A stretch of DNA of 64,000 nucleotides from Schizochytrium sp. CCTCC M209059 (Eukaryota > Sar > Bigyra > Thraustochytrida > Thraustochytriidae). The DNA lies in contig KN805370.1 in the NCBI GenBank assembly GCA_000818945.1, forward strand, positions 903,715 to 967,714, read 5' to 3'. Made by a program: the position numbers and the translations under genes. Positions 1 through 8,774 of the stretch are shown here, piece by piece. The notes beneath the pieces were generated by a model. That model did no database searches. It was given only the letters and a program-made list of their open reading frames with translations, and had not been told where the DNA came from. How positions within the stretch are numbered: position 1 is the first letter of the stretch; each line of letters starts with the position of its first letter.

Positions 1-591
1 GCTTGGACCGCAAAAAGCTTGGCGACATCGTTTTTAAGGATGCTGAAAAGCGCCGCGAGCTCACAGCGATGGTCGGGCCCGCAATCTTTATGGAAATCAC
101 CAAGGCTCTGCTCTATAATTTTGCTGTGGGGACGCCGCTCGTAGTCATCGGTACGTTTTAGGTAGCGCGCGCGAACGGGGTTTCTTTCAGAAACAGAGAG
201 CGGACGAGCTAACCTTAATTTGCTGCACACCCCGTTCGCAGATGCGCCCACTCTCTACGAGACAGAGCACCTTCTTTACTTGGTCTCCGAAGTCATTGTT
301 GTGGCAGCCTCACAAGAGACTCAAGTAAAACGTATCAAGGAGCGGGATGGTCTTACTGAAGAGCAAGCCATGGATCGAATCAAGGCGCAAATGCCCGTAG
401 AGGAAAAGGTCAAGCGAGCGAACATTGTCATTCGCAACGACGATTCACTTGAGAGCTTTCAGAAGCAGGCGAACGAGGTCATTGAGCAGATCGAAGCAAA
501 GTACAAGTACAGTCTCTTTGTGTTGTGGAGTCTACCAGGCATTGCACTCATCGCGAGTATCATCGTGGGTGCGCAATTTTTGCGCCGCTAA
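1..591 (+). CDS. Dephospho-CoA kinase, 3' part (two exons visible)
   Basis: This enzyme phosphorylates the ribose 3'-OH of dephospho-CoA, the last step of CoA synthesis. The 5' end lies outside the window. Exon sequence 1-150 encodes a helix-rich stretch ending in LVVI. A 91-nt GT-AG intron (151-241, donor gtacgt, acceptor gcag) splits an Asp codon, and the join restores the family signature IDAPTLYE, equivalent to the D-[VA]-P-L-L-[FY]-E motif. Exon 2 (242-591) carries the kinase lid region KRIKERDGLTEEQAMDRI and ends with a hydrophobic helix (FVLWSLPGIALIASIIVGA) followed by RR. That tail suggests a C-terminal membrane anchor, as in eukaryotic DCAKD/Cab5-type enzymes associated with membranes. 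The family call is firm; the localisation is inference. Confidence 0.88.
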
Positions 592-718
592 GCTTATTTT
601 TCAAAACGATAGCATTCTCGAGCTAATCCCTTTTTTCCGTCGAGGCCTAGGTCTAGCCTAAAATCTAACACATACATTGCTACATCCGCGTGGACAAGTC
701 AAATGCCACGTCTCTCTG

Positions 719-2530
719 CTACGATAAGGTTCGGCCAACCGAGGCTAGTGAGCTCCAGTACGGCTTTTGAGCACGAATACTCGCTTCCACAGCTTTAATT
801 GCTTCGGGTCGCACAAAGGATGACCGGATGCGCGAAGCTCGGGCCTCGTGGTCTTGCTTGCTCGTACATCCAAAAAGCTCGTGCGCGCATGCCGCAAAGG
901 AATCACTCAGACTAGACAGTTCGTAGCCACCTTCTAAGACCAAGAGCATCTTACCCTGCGCGAGAGATTGAAGTTCGCGTGTCATTGCAGCGAATCCCTG
1001 CGGCGAGACCTTGCAACGGCCCATTCGGTCGCCCTCGGCCGCATCAAAGCCGGCAGACACAATGACCATCTCGGGTCGGAATTCGCGCGCGATGGGCATG
1101 AGGACATTTTCCCAGGCCATGAGGTACTCGGCATCGCCGATGCCGTGGCCGTTCCATGCAACGTTGACATTCGTCCCGGCCGCAAGTCCGCATCCGACGG
1201 ACATTGGCCCCGCGGACTCGAGCGAGGGGTAGTATCGGCCAAAGTCGAAACGGTGAACGGAAAAGTACATTACGCGAGGATCTTTGTAAAATGCGTGCTG
1301 CGTACCATTTCCGTGATGAACGTCCCAGTCCACAACGAGAACGCGGGCGAGCCCAAGCGTGTCAACTGCGTGTTTTGCCGCAAGTGCCACGTTGTTAAAG
1401 ATACAAAACCCCTGCGCGCAGTGTGCTTCAGCATGATGACCCGGTGGTCGCACTAACGCAATCGCACTGCTGACTTCTCCCGCAGCAAGAGCCCGAACGC
1501 TTTCCAAGCAAGCCCCGACAGCGCGCCGTGCACATGCGACACTGTGACCATTGAGGTAGACGTCTTCGTGGTTGAGCGTAAAGTTTTCGCACAAAGCAGA
1601 AACTGCGTTTTTGTCTTCAGCGCTTGTAGCGTCTTTACATTGTCGCTCAATGCGCGTCAGCTTGCGCACATAGCCTTTGGTGTGAATACTCATAAGTTCG
1701 TTGTCTGAGGCATCGCGGACAGGTATTCGCGATGCGCGTTCCCAGAGTCCAAGAAAATGTAATTTGCGCACAATAGCGTCCAATCGGGCTGGCCGTTCTT
1801 CATGGCCTTTGCGGGGACTTGCATGCAGCGCAAAGGACTCGCAATACGCCACGCCGACACGAGAGGCTGCAGTTTCTCCGTCTTCCTTTGCACTCGCGAG
1901 AAACGATGATGACGAAGTTGAAGGCGATGACTCTGACGACATCATCGATAGAGATGGCGACGTTGAAGGCGAGACCGTGGGAGAAGGGCTCGCGTCCTGC
2001 GCAGCCCCAGCGTCGTTCGCGACGCTGGAGCTCTCTCGTCGCCGCATGCCGCCGTCCCTTGCACACGTGCGCGTGCCGTCGTCCCGTACCTCCTCGTTTT
2101 GCTTTTCCGTCTTCTCTTCTTCTTGCACGGCGCTGCAGCGAAGAGCAAAGCGTCGTGTCGGCCTGGCCGGGCCCGCGCGTAAAGTCTTTGTCGGTTCTGC
2201 CGCGCGACCTTGCTCTGCCCTGTGCAGATAAGTCGCTTTCTTGGTCACTCGAAGCGCAGACGCGTGAGACTGGCGGCGACGACTGTCACGGTATGAGTCA
2301 GCGTCGTCGACCGGGATGCAATGAAGCGTTGCGCAGATGAGAACTATGACGACGCATCGCACACCTCTCGTTTTTTGGGAACATCGACCGCGGCGAGATG
2401 TTGAGAGCGCACCGCCGCCGCGGACGAACGACCTTTTCTTGGAAATGGACGAGCGGGATTGAACGAGAGGAAGCGAAAAAGCTGGGTCCGCAGGATGCAT
2501 AGACATACATATGTCATATTGGCGCGACAT
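719..2530 (-). CDS. Class II (HDA1/HDAC6-like) histone deacetylase
   Basis: A zinc-dependent lysine deacetylase of up to 603 residues. The catalytic domain occupies roughly residues 225-580. Visible motifs are RPPGHHAEAH (around 365), the metal-binding VVDWDVHHGNGTQ (around 400), the second Asp ligand in VSAGFDAAEGD, and the catalytic Tyr in LEGGYELSSL (around 533). The retained Tyr argues for an active class IIb/HDA1-type enzyme, not a vertebrate class IIa type. Residues 1-220 are low complexity (Ser/Arg-rich, with one hydrophobic stretch VVIVLICATLHC near residue 62) and resemble no domain I know. The true start may be an internal Met such as those near residues 160 or 193, or an undetected intron may lie there. 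The longest ORF start is given, 121 bp from the divergent metacaspase start. Confidence 0.9.
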   Translation of the reverse strand: MSRQYDICMSMHPADPAFSLPLVQSRSSISKKRSFVRGGGALSTSRRGRCSQKTRGVRCVVIVLICATLHCIPVDDADSYRDSRRRQSHASALRVTKKATYLHRAEQGRAAEPTKTLRAGPARPTRRFALRCSAVQEEEKTEKQNEEVRDDGTRTCARDGGMRRRESSSVANDAGAAQDASPSPTVSPSTSPSLSMMSSESSPSTSSSSFLASAKEDGETAASRVGVAYCESFALHASPRKGHEERPARLDAIVRKLHFLGLWERASRIPVRDASDNELMSIHTKGYVRKLTRIERQCKDATSAEDKNAVSALCENFTLNHEDVYLNGHSVACARRAVGACLESVRALAAGEVSSAIALVRPPGHHAEAHCAQGFCIFNNVALAAKHAVDTLGLARVLVVDWDVHHGNGTQHAFYKDPRVMYFSVHRFDFGRYYPSLESAGPMSVGCGLAAGTNVNVAWNGHGIGDAEYLMAWENVLMPIAREFRPEMVIVSAGFDAAEGDRMGRCKVSPQGFAAMTRELQSLAQGKMLLVLEGGYELSSLSDSFAACAHELFGCTSKQDHEARASRIRSSFVRPEAIKAVEASIRAQKPYWSSLASVGRTLS

Positions 2531-2651
2531 TCGCCCCGCTCGCGAGCCAGCTCAGCTGCACAACCTGACGACGTGCACACCAGCGACGCGTGACTTTGCG
2601 TGACGTAGAGCGAAACACTCGCAGAGTATCGAGACGTAGCGAACAGTCAGA
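2531..2651. promoter_or_regulatory. Short divergent spacer, putative bidirectional promoter
   Basis: Only 121 bp separate the outermost HDAC start (-) from the metacaspase start (+), so both promoters must share this segment unless the HDAC starts internally. I see no clear TATA box. The segment contains TGACG-type repeats (ctgacgacgtgc, gcgacgcgtgac, tgcgtgacgtag), which resemble bZIP/CREB half-sites. That resemblance is only suggestive. Confidence 0.35.
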
Positions 2652-4079
2652 ATGAGTGAGACTGCGCAGAAATTGCGCGCGCAAGACGGGGAACTCCAAC
2701 CAGTCCTGGACCAGCAAGATCTTCAACAAGTTGGCGATGAGTCGGGACCGCAGGATGAAGCCACGAAGGTTCGGGAAGCGCAGGAGACAGCTGCAGAAAA
2801 TGAAGCCATTGTTGCGGCGCGCGGCGTGCCTACAGCGACGCAGTTCAAAGAACAAAGCGAACTTGCCATTCCTGCAACAGTGTATATGCTGGCAGGTTGT
2901 AAGGACTCTCAGGTCAGCGCAGATGTAAGCGATGTGGCACAGTTGCGGCCCGAAGGAGCTGGCCTCAGTGGAGGCGCCTGCACCCACGCGTTTCTCGGCA
3001 TGTTAGAGAGCACTAGTGAGGCTCGAGCTGCAAGTGCAGAAGAGAGCACGCAAAAGACTTGGCTCGATGTCCTGGACGATCTCCGTGAGCGTCTTGCTCA
3101 CTATGCTCAGGTCCCGCAACTCTCCTGCAGTCGGCCTTTGAACATAAGCACCGAGCCCTTTTCGATCATCAACCCTGCGCACGAGGAAGGGGTCTCGAAG
3201 AAACGAGCTTTGCTTGTAGGGATCAACTATGTGGGGCAAGAGTACCAGCTTGAGGGCTGCATTAATGATGTGCGTGCAGCCAAAGCCTTTCTTGAGAGTC
3301 AGGGATTTGCAAACGACGAGATTGTCCTCCTTGTTGACGACGGTCACCATGATTTGCCGACACTGCAAAACCTGATTCGGAGCTTCCGTTGGCTCGTCAA
3401 AGATGCCAAGGCGGGCGACTCTCTGTATTTTCATTTTGTAAGTTCCACGAGAGACGAAAGAGCGAGTTGCACAAAAAGAAAGGGCGACCTTGCGCACCCC
3501 CTAGCGCGCGGGGGCGGGAGGTCAAGGAGGTCTAAAACAAAAGAAGGAAAGGAAAATAACTAACAAACTAGCATCGTCCTCGACTGGCTGTCGGAAAAAT
3601 AAAAATCACATTGTATCGCGTGTAGTCTGGACATGGGTCGTACGTCCCGGACGACAACGGAGACGAAGTCGATGGCCAGGATGAGACGATTCTTCCTCTT
3701 GACTTTTCCAAAACGGGCGCCATTACGGATGATGTCCTCTTCAAGGAGCTGGTGCTCCCGCTCGTGGAGGGCGTCCACCTCGTAAGATGATCATCAGGTT
3801 GCTACGCAACGGCATTACGACTGACGCTACTGCTATTGTTGCTGCTGAGAATTCGCGTAGATGTGCTTTATTGACGCCTGCCACTCGGAGTCAATGCTCG
3901 ACATTCCGTACACTGTCAAAAAGGGAGGCCGCGAGCTCGACATGAATCCCTTATTCAACTTTTCGAAGCTTGTAGAAATGGGCCAGAGCGCCATTGAAAG
4001 CGTGGAAACTGCAGTGAGCGGTGGCATGCACAACCTTGTCGAATTTGTCAAGGGTCTCGGCTCCGTGGTTCCTATATAA
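2652..4079 (+). CDS. Type III metacaspase (p10 before p20), three exons
   Basis: A Cys-His clan CD protease (peptidase C14). Exons are 2652-3437, 3626-3781 and 3861-4079, joined by GT-AG introns of 188 and 79 nt (donors gtaagt and gtaaga, acceptors tgtag and cgtag); all joins are phase 0 and give 386 residues. Residues about 75-175 contain the metacaspase p10 signature (YMLAGCKDSQVSADVSD, later YAQVPQLSCSRPLNIS), which in type I enzymes follows p20. Here it precedes the p20 domain (KKRALLVGINYVGQ, from about 185). The catalytic His is H265 in SGHGSY, reconstituted at the first splice junction, and the catalytic Cys is C321 in DACHSES. The order p10-p20 defines type III metacaspases, known mainly from algae with secondary plastids. 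The C-terminal tail is amphipathic. A paralogue lies at 6336-7532. Confidence 0.9.
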
Positions 4080-4383
4080 AAAGGATCCTACTGACTCAAA
4101 GAGAACAATTGAGCGCAGCAAATCTTTGAATGCTCAGACGAGACGAGACGAGAGGAGACGAGCGAGATCACTCGTTTGCGTGCTTTACCACACCCTTCTA
4201 CATTTTGTTTCGAACGGACATGCGCCCTGACTTGTAGGCAGATCTATCTCACAGGTCTCTTGAAGTCAGCTTGCCCTTCTCGGCCGGCCATCCTGTTCCC
4301 ATTAGAGAAAATCCGCTACTATTTTGTACATGTCCATGGTCTCAAACACTGTCTGCTTTGGCGTCATTGGGTTGTTCTTGCTG
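4080..4383. other. Convergent 3' spacer between metacaspase 1 and the EF-hand gene
   Basis: About 300 bp serving as the 3' regions of the two facing genes. It contains a short agacgagacgagacgag repeat (about 4137-4160). On the minus strand it carries an open frame ending at 4302 that could be an alternative last exon of the EF-hand gene (see findings). No other gene is seen. Confidence 0.5.
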
Positions 4384-4501
4384 TCATCGAATGATCTTAC
4401 GGCGCAGCCCTCGGGATTTGGGCGAGAAACGAGCATTATCCGTATTTGATGACGTTTCCTTTGCAGAAGTAGACATAAGAGGCGAAGCGGGCGATGTGGG
4501 A

Positions 4502-4535
<34 letters not shown>

Positions 4536-5814
4536 GAGGCGACAACGAGGGCGGCGGCGGCGGCAGATGGAGCGGCGCCCCCGATGATGGAGAAGATGAC
4601 GCGAGAGGCATAGCCGCAAGCGGAGGAATTGCAGTTAGACCAAATTCTCCTGGTGCTCCGCGGGCCGGTTGGCTAGCGAGCGCAGCGACAGTGGCGGCGG
4701 TTGAAGTTGGGGCGAGCAAGAGATGACGACAGGCCATAATGCGAGCCAAAAGTGGACCAAGAGCTGCGGCACGGGGAGCCGGGTCGAGGCAAATGCGAAT
4801 GGCGTCGTCTTCACGTGCGTACTGACACCACTCGTCGAACGATAACTTGCCGTCCTTGTTCTGATCGTAGAGCGTCATGCCAACGTCTCCAATGACTTTG
4901 GAAAGAGCTGCGAATTCTTCGTCAAAATTTTCCGGGAGATCGCTGAGATGACCCTTGGCAACTTCCAAAACCATAACGCGGAAACGCTCCTTGCGTATGA
5001 AGTTGCTGCCGTTCAGATCAAACATATTGAAGAGAAGTCGATACGTCTCCTCCTCGCGTGCGCAGGTAAAAAGATACAATGCGCAATAAAATTGGTCGAG
5101 TGTAAGACCCTCACCGTCGCTACCGAGAACTTCGAAAAGGCGATCAGAGGCGACTCTCCCAAGCTGAAAGAAGGGCTCGGTAGCGGTGAGTTCATCACGC
5201 AAAACCTCGGGCGAGACACGATCTAGACGCAAGCGCCAAGACTGCCGTGGGGACATGCCATGATTGCGACTACCTGCAAGGCCACCCATATTGGCCGCAG
5301 CTGCGGCAGCGAGGCTGGGGTTTCCAGAGTCTCCCGTTTGCGCGCCTTGGATTGCACGTCCCATGTTGCCGGTGCTGGCGTTGGCTGCACCACCACGCAT
5401 AAGGGCGCTACCGGCTGAAAGGCTCCTGGCGTGAGCTGTCGCAGTATTCGATCCGTCGAGTACGAGCAAGCTCGAGTTTGCCATGGCGCGGCTGTGCCTT
5501 GAACGGCGCTTCGGTATGGGTGGCGATCCCTTGTCACCGTCGTGCTCGGGGCGCACGAGGTCCACGGGAGCATTTTCTGACGAGGAAACCTGGGAGTCGG
5601 CGCTCTCTGGGGTCGTCGGTTGCGAAGGGTTGCGCGAGGTAACATGTTTTCGCGCCAGAACCCAAAAGAAGGCTTCTACGTGCTCTGCCGTGAGGCCATA
5701 CTCTTCTTCGAGACGTTCCTGCGCCACGGCACGGGTCACAACTGGCTTGGTCGGTCTCAGTCCCATGGGAAACGCGGCTTTGGTTAAGTTGAAGTGAGGC
5801 ACGCAGGGCGACAA
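4384..5814 (-). CDS. EF-hand calcium-binding protein with proline-rich tail
   Basis: A 476-residue protein not assignable to a named family. EF-hand-like units lie around residue 220 (LGSDGEGLTLDQF), around 264 (DLNGSNFIRKER, degenerate) and around 316 (DQNKDGKLSFDE, a canonical 12-residue Ca2+ loop). The N-terminal third has a short helical region (VAQERLEEEYGLTAEHVEAF) and then a Ser/Pro-rich linker. The C-terminus has about 14 consecutive prolines (+ strand 4503-4545) encoded by a GGC/CCG microsatellite. Only one loop looks fully competent for Ca2+. Its position between two metacaspase genes is notable because some metacaspases need Ca2+. An alternative downstream frame (minus strand, ending 4302) reads SKNNPMTPKQTVFETMDMYK and may be the true C-terminus if an intron removes the polyproline segment. 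Confidence 0.75.
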
Positions 5815-6335
5815 CGTATGGCGGCCCGTGCCGCTGCTCCCGTGTGCCTCTCGTGGTCCTTTCCAGTCTCTTTGTTGACTCCTCCCCCCTTCCCCTCCCC
5901 CTCCCCCTCCTCACGTGGTGTCTCGCGCGCGCGCGTGCCCGCGTCTACGTGTGCAAGTTCTCCTTTTCGATTTTGATTCTTTGCAAGTTTTTTTAGCGAG
6001 ATGGTGTTCAAGCCCAAACCAAGTTGATGTTCAAAATGAGAAAAGGTTTTCCCGAAAACAATTTTTCATAAGACGTGGCTCATCTCACCCGTCTAACATA
6101 AGTTAGTTAGCAGTGGCCTATCACGAGCACCGTCACTGGTGTGTCAAGAAGTTGTCGAAGCTCCACGGTGTGACAGTTTCCATCAAAAAGCTATTGAATG
6201 ATTAATTTCCAAATATGTGGTTGATGGGCGCGTAATGGGCGCACATTGTAGAGGCAAACAGGCAAGCAGGCAGAAAACCGTTTTTCAATTTATTTGGATG
6301 CTGCACAAGATCTTCGCTTCAAGCTAGGTGAGATA
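5815..6335. other. Intergenic: EF-hand promoter side and metacaspase 2 3' side
   Basis: 521 bp without a supported gene. A pyrimidine-rich tract (cctcccccctt and similar, about 5878-5915) and a CG dinucleotide run (cgcgcgcgcg, about 5925-5935) lie in the presumed upstream region of the minus-strand EF-hand gene. The half nearest 6335 is more AT-rich and probably holds the 3' end of metacaspase 2. Confidence 0.45.
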
Positions 6336-7532
6336 TCAAAAGGGCAAAGAAGGGAGCTTTCCACCACTGTCGCCGCCGCTGCCACCGGCCATACTGGCGG
6401 CAAAAGACATGAGATTGCCCAGGCCGCCCGAGTTTTTGTTGCTGCCAGCGAACATGGGCAAGATGTCCTTGCCAGCGGCCTTTGCCATCTCGGTGTTGGA
6501 GGCACCACTTTTCTTCAACTCGTAAATCTTGACGGCGAGTGTAAAGAGCTTCTTGAAGCTGAAGCCCGGGTTGGCCTCCATCTGCGAAGAGGAGTCGAGG
6601 TGCTCGGACGCCTTGATCATGTACGGAAGATCCAGAACGGTGCCCGAGTGGCAGCAATCCATGAGACAGGAAAGCGTGATACCCTCATCGACGGGGAGCA
6701 CAAGCTCCTTGAAGATGAGATCGTCGCGGATCTGGCCCGTGGACTGAAAGTCAACGGGGACAATGGTCTCGTCCCGGCCGTCCTTTTCGTCGCCCGAGTC
6801 GTCTGCGACGTAACCACCGTGGCCCGAGTAGTGAAAGAAGAGGGAGTCGCCGGTGGAGTTGCCTTCGGTAAGCCAGTCGAAGCCCTTCATGATGTTGTCG
6901 GCAGTGGGGTTCTCGGCCTCGCCGTCATCGAGAAGCACGCGGAATTCCTGGAAACCCTGCTTTTCAAGGAATCGCTTCATGGAGATGACGTCGTTGTGGC
7001 AGCCGGCAAGTTCGCCCTTTTGGCCGACGTAGTTAATGCCGACAAGAAGCGCCTTGCGCTTGTTACCAGACGACTCGTCAGGGTTGATGAGGTTGAACTT
7101 CTCAGCGGCAACGTCGAGCTTGCGCGAGGCCGAGAGCTGAGGGATCTGCGAGTATCCCTTTTCATCGAGAATCTTGCGCATGGCCTCCAGGAGCTCGACC
7201 CAGGTCAGATCGTCGCTCTCGTTGCGCTCGATGGCAGCGAGGAGCGAGTTGGTCGCAGCGCCACCTGCGCCCCCGGGGCCGGTCTCAACGGGGAGCTCGA
7301 AGGAGGCCGTGTTGGACACATCGGCACTGGTCTGCGTGTCGTGGCATCCGGAGATCATGCGGACGACGGCCGGGATGGTCTTTTGCACCTTGCCGTCAAA
7401 GTCCTCCTCGCTGATCTTCTCGCCGTCCACCTCGACATCTCTCCCCGTGGCTTTTTTGGCCTTGGCTTCGAGTTTCTTCATGCCCTGCTCGACCTCGTCG
7501 AACTTGTCGGCGGCCTTGCGCAAAAAGTTCAT
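6336..7532 (-). CDS. Type III metacaspase (p10 before p20), single exon
   Basis: A 398-residue paralogue of the product of 2652-4079. The p10 module comes first (VVRMISGCHDTQTSADVSN, then GAATNSLLAAIE and YSQIPQLSASRKLDVA, which matches the end of type I p10 domains), followed by p20 (KRKALLVGINYVGQKGELAG). The catalytic His is H238 in YSGHGGY and the Cys is C294 in MDCCHSGT. The reading frame runs on upstream to 8273 through the pentanucleotide array as a repeating GKARQ peptide. I place the start at the Met at 7530-7532 (MNFLRKAADKFDEVEQ) because the sequence downstream is normal protein and the sequence upstream is array. It lacks the introns of paralogue 1. The C-terminus is Gly/Ser-rich. 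Confidence 0.92.
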   Translation of the reverse strand: MNFLRKAADKFDEVEQGMKKLEAKAKKATGRDVEVDGEKISEEDFDGKVQKTIPAVVRMISGCHDTQTSADVSNTASFELPVETGPGGAGGAATNSLLAAIERNESDDLTWVELLEAMRKILDEKGYSQIPQLSASRKLDVAAEKFNLINPDESSGNKRKALLVGINYVGQKGELAGCHNDVISMKRFLEKQGFQEFRVLLDDGEAENPTADNIMKGFDWLTEGNSTGDSLFFHYSGHGGYVADDSGDEKDGRDETIVPVDFQSTGQIRDDLIFKELVLPVDEGITLSCLMDCCHSGTVLDLPYMIKASEHLDSSSQMEANPGFSFKKLFTLAVKIYELKKSGASNTEMAKAAGKDILPMFAGSNKNSGGLGNLMSFAASMAGGSGGDSGGKLPSLPF

Positions 7533-7550
7533 CGTCCTTGTTTCCTGCTG

Positions 7551-7590
7551 CTCCGCTCCGCTCCGCTCCGCTCCGCTCCGCTCCGCTCCG
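7551..7590. repeat. CTCCG pentanucleotide array, 8 copies
   Basis: Eight exact copies of CTCCG (GCGGA on the minus strand) begin 18 bp upstream of the metacaspase 2 ATG. They are separated by about 20 bp from the much longer CTTGC array, so two different pentamers sit back to back in the presumed 5' UTR or promoter. Confidence 0.95.
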
Positions 7591-7610
7591 CTTCGCGCCG
7601 GTCTGCCCGC

Positions 7611-8150
7611 CTTGCCTTGCCTTGCCTTGCCTTGCCTTGCCTTGCCTTGCCTTGCCTTGCCTTGCCTTGCCTTGCCTTGCCTTGCCTTGCCTTGCCTTGC
7701 CTTGCCTTGCCTTGCCTTGCCTTGCCTTGCCTTGCCTTGCCTTGCCTTGCCTTGCCTTGCCTTGCCTTGCCTTGCCTTGCCTTGCCTTGCCTTGCCTTGC
7801 CTTGCCTTGCCTTGCCTTGCCTTGCCTTGCCTTGCCTTGCCTTGCCTTGCCTTGCCTTGCCTTGCCTTGCCTTGCCTTGCCTTGCCTTGCCTTGCCTTGC
7901 CTTGCCTTGCCTTGCCTTGCCTTGCCTTGCCTTGCCTTGCCTTGCCTTGCCTTGCCTTGCCTTGCCTTGCCTTGCCTTGCCTTGCCTTGCCTTGCCTTGC
8001 CTTGCCTTGCCTTGCCTTGCCTTGCCTTGCCTTGCCTTGCCTTGCCTTGCCTTGCCTTGCCTTGCCTTGCCTTGCCTTGCCTTGCCTTGCCTTGCCTTGC
8101 CTTGCCTTGCCTTGCCTTGCCTTGCCTTGCCTTGCCTTGCCTTGCCTTGC
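7611..8150. repeat. CTTGC pentanucleotide array, 108 perfect copies
   Basis: 540 bp of uninterrupted CTTGC (GCAAG on the minus strand), ending at tctgcttcgg. It lies 79 bp upstream of the metacaspase 2 start. The unit contains no stop codon in any of the six frames, which generates several long artefactual ORFs (LALPC or GKARQ repeats). The absence of interruptions over 108 units indicates recent expansion or active homogenisation. True copy number may differ from the assembly. Confidence 0.97.
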
Positions 8151-8363
8151 TCTGCTTCGGGCTTTCAAGGTCTGCACCGCGCGTTCGCCACCTTGCCAAG
8201 CGTTTAGGATCTGTCTGTCTGATCTGCAGCCCGTGATGCTCAGCGCCTTGGCCCCTATTAGGCCTACAAGCATCCAGGCTCTTCTTTCAAAGTTCTTTCA
8301 TTGCCACTGGGGTAGTAGTACTACTGGAAGGGTCTACGGGGCCTGCTATTACGACACATTGGA

Positions 8364-8513
8364 AGAAAGGCAAGAAAGGCAAGAAAGGCAAGGCAAAGGC
8401 AAAGGCAAAGGCAAAGGCAAAGGCAAAGGCAAAGGCAAAGGCAAAGGCAAAGGCAAAGGCAAAGGCAAAGGTAAAGGCAAAGACAAAGACAAAGACAAAG
8501 ACAAAGGCAAGGC
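8364..8513. repeat. AAAGGC hexanucleotide array with AAAGAC variants
   Basis: The array opens with three degenerate gaaaggcaa units, continues with about 15 copies of AAAGGC, and ends with four AAAGAC units. It is purine-rich on the + strand, opposite to the neighbouring CTTGC array. The gradient from one variant to another within the array is typical of replication-slippage turnover. Confidence 0.92.
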
Positions 8514-8774
8514 AAGTCTAGCCCGCGAACGAGAGCGTCCAATACATAGCTGAGTTTTTGTTTAAGATTGATTTGTCATTGCGATTTTTCTTCTTCACAA
8601 GTTAGAGGTTTATGTCGTTGGGCGGGATGGGCCACTGCAAAAGATGATGGATCATCGACATCATCACATTAACGCCAGGAGAGGTGTGTGAGCCTTTCTG
8701 CGCACAACGTCGCAAGCATGCTCCGATTGTACTACACAACAAAGCCGCCCGCTGGCTGAACTAAATAGGGAACA
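8514..8774. other. Intergenic spacer without a supported gene
   Basis: About 260 bp of mixed composition 3' of the minus-strand gene at 8775-9185. It includes the inverted, near-palindromic gatgatggatcatcgacatcatc around 8643-8666. Nothing else is seen. Confidence 0.4.

Noticed and set aside
6294..8553. Long open frames on both strands through the CTTGC and AAAGGC arrays (LALPC, GKARQ, KGKGKG peptides)
   Set aside because: The repeat units contain no stop codon in any frame, so these frames are a mechanical consequence of the arrays. Only the part encoding the metacaspase (6336-7532, minus strand) is protein-like.
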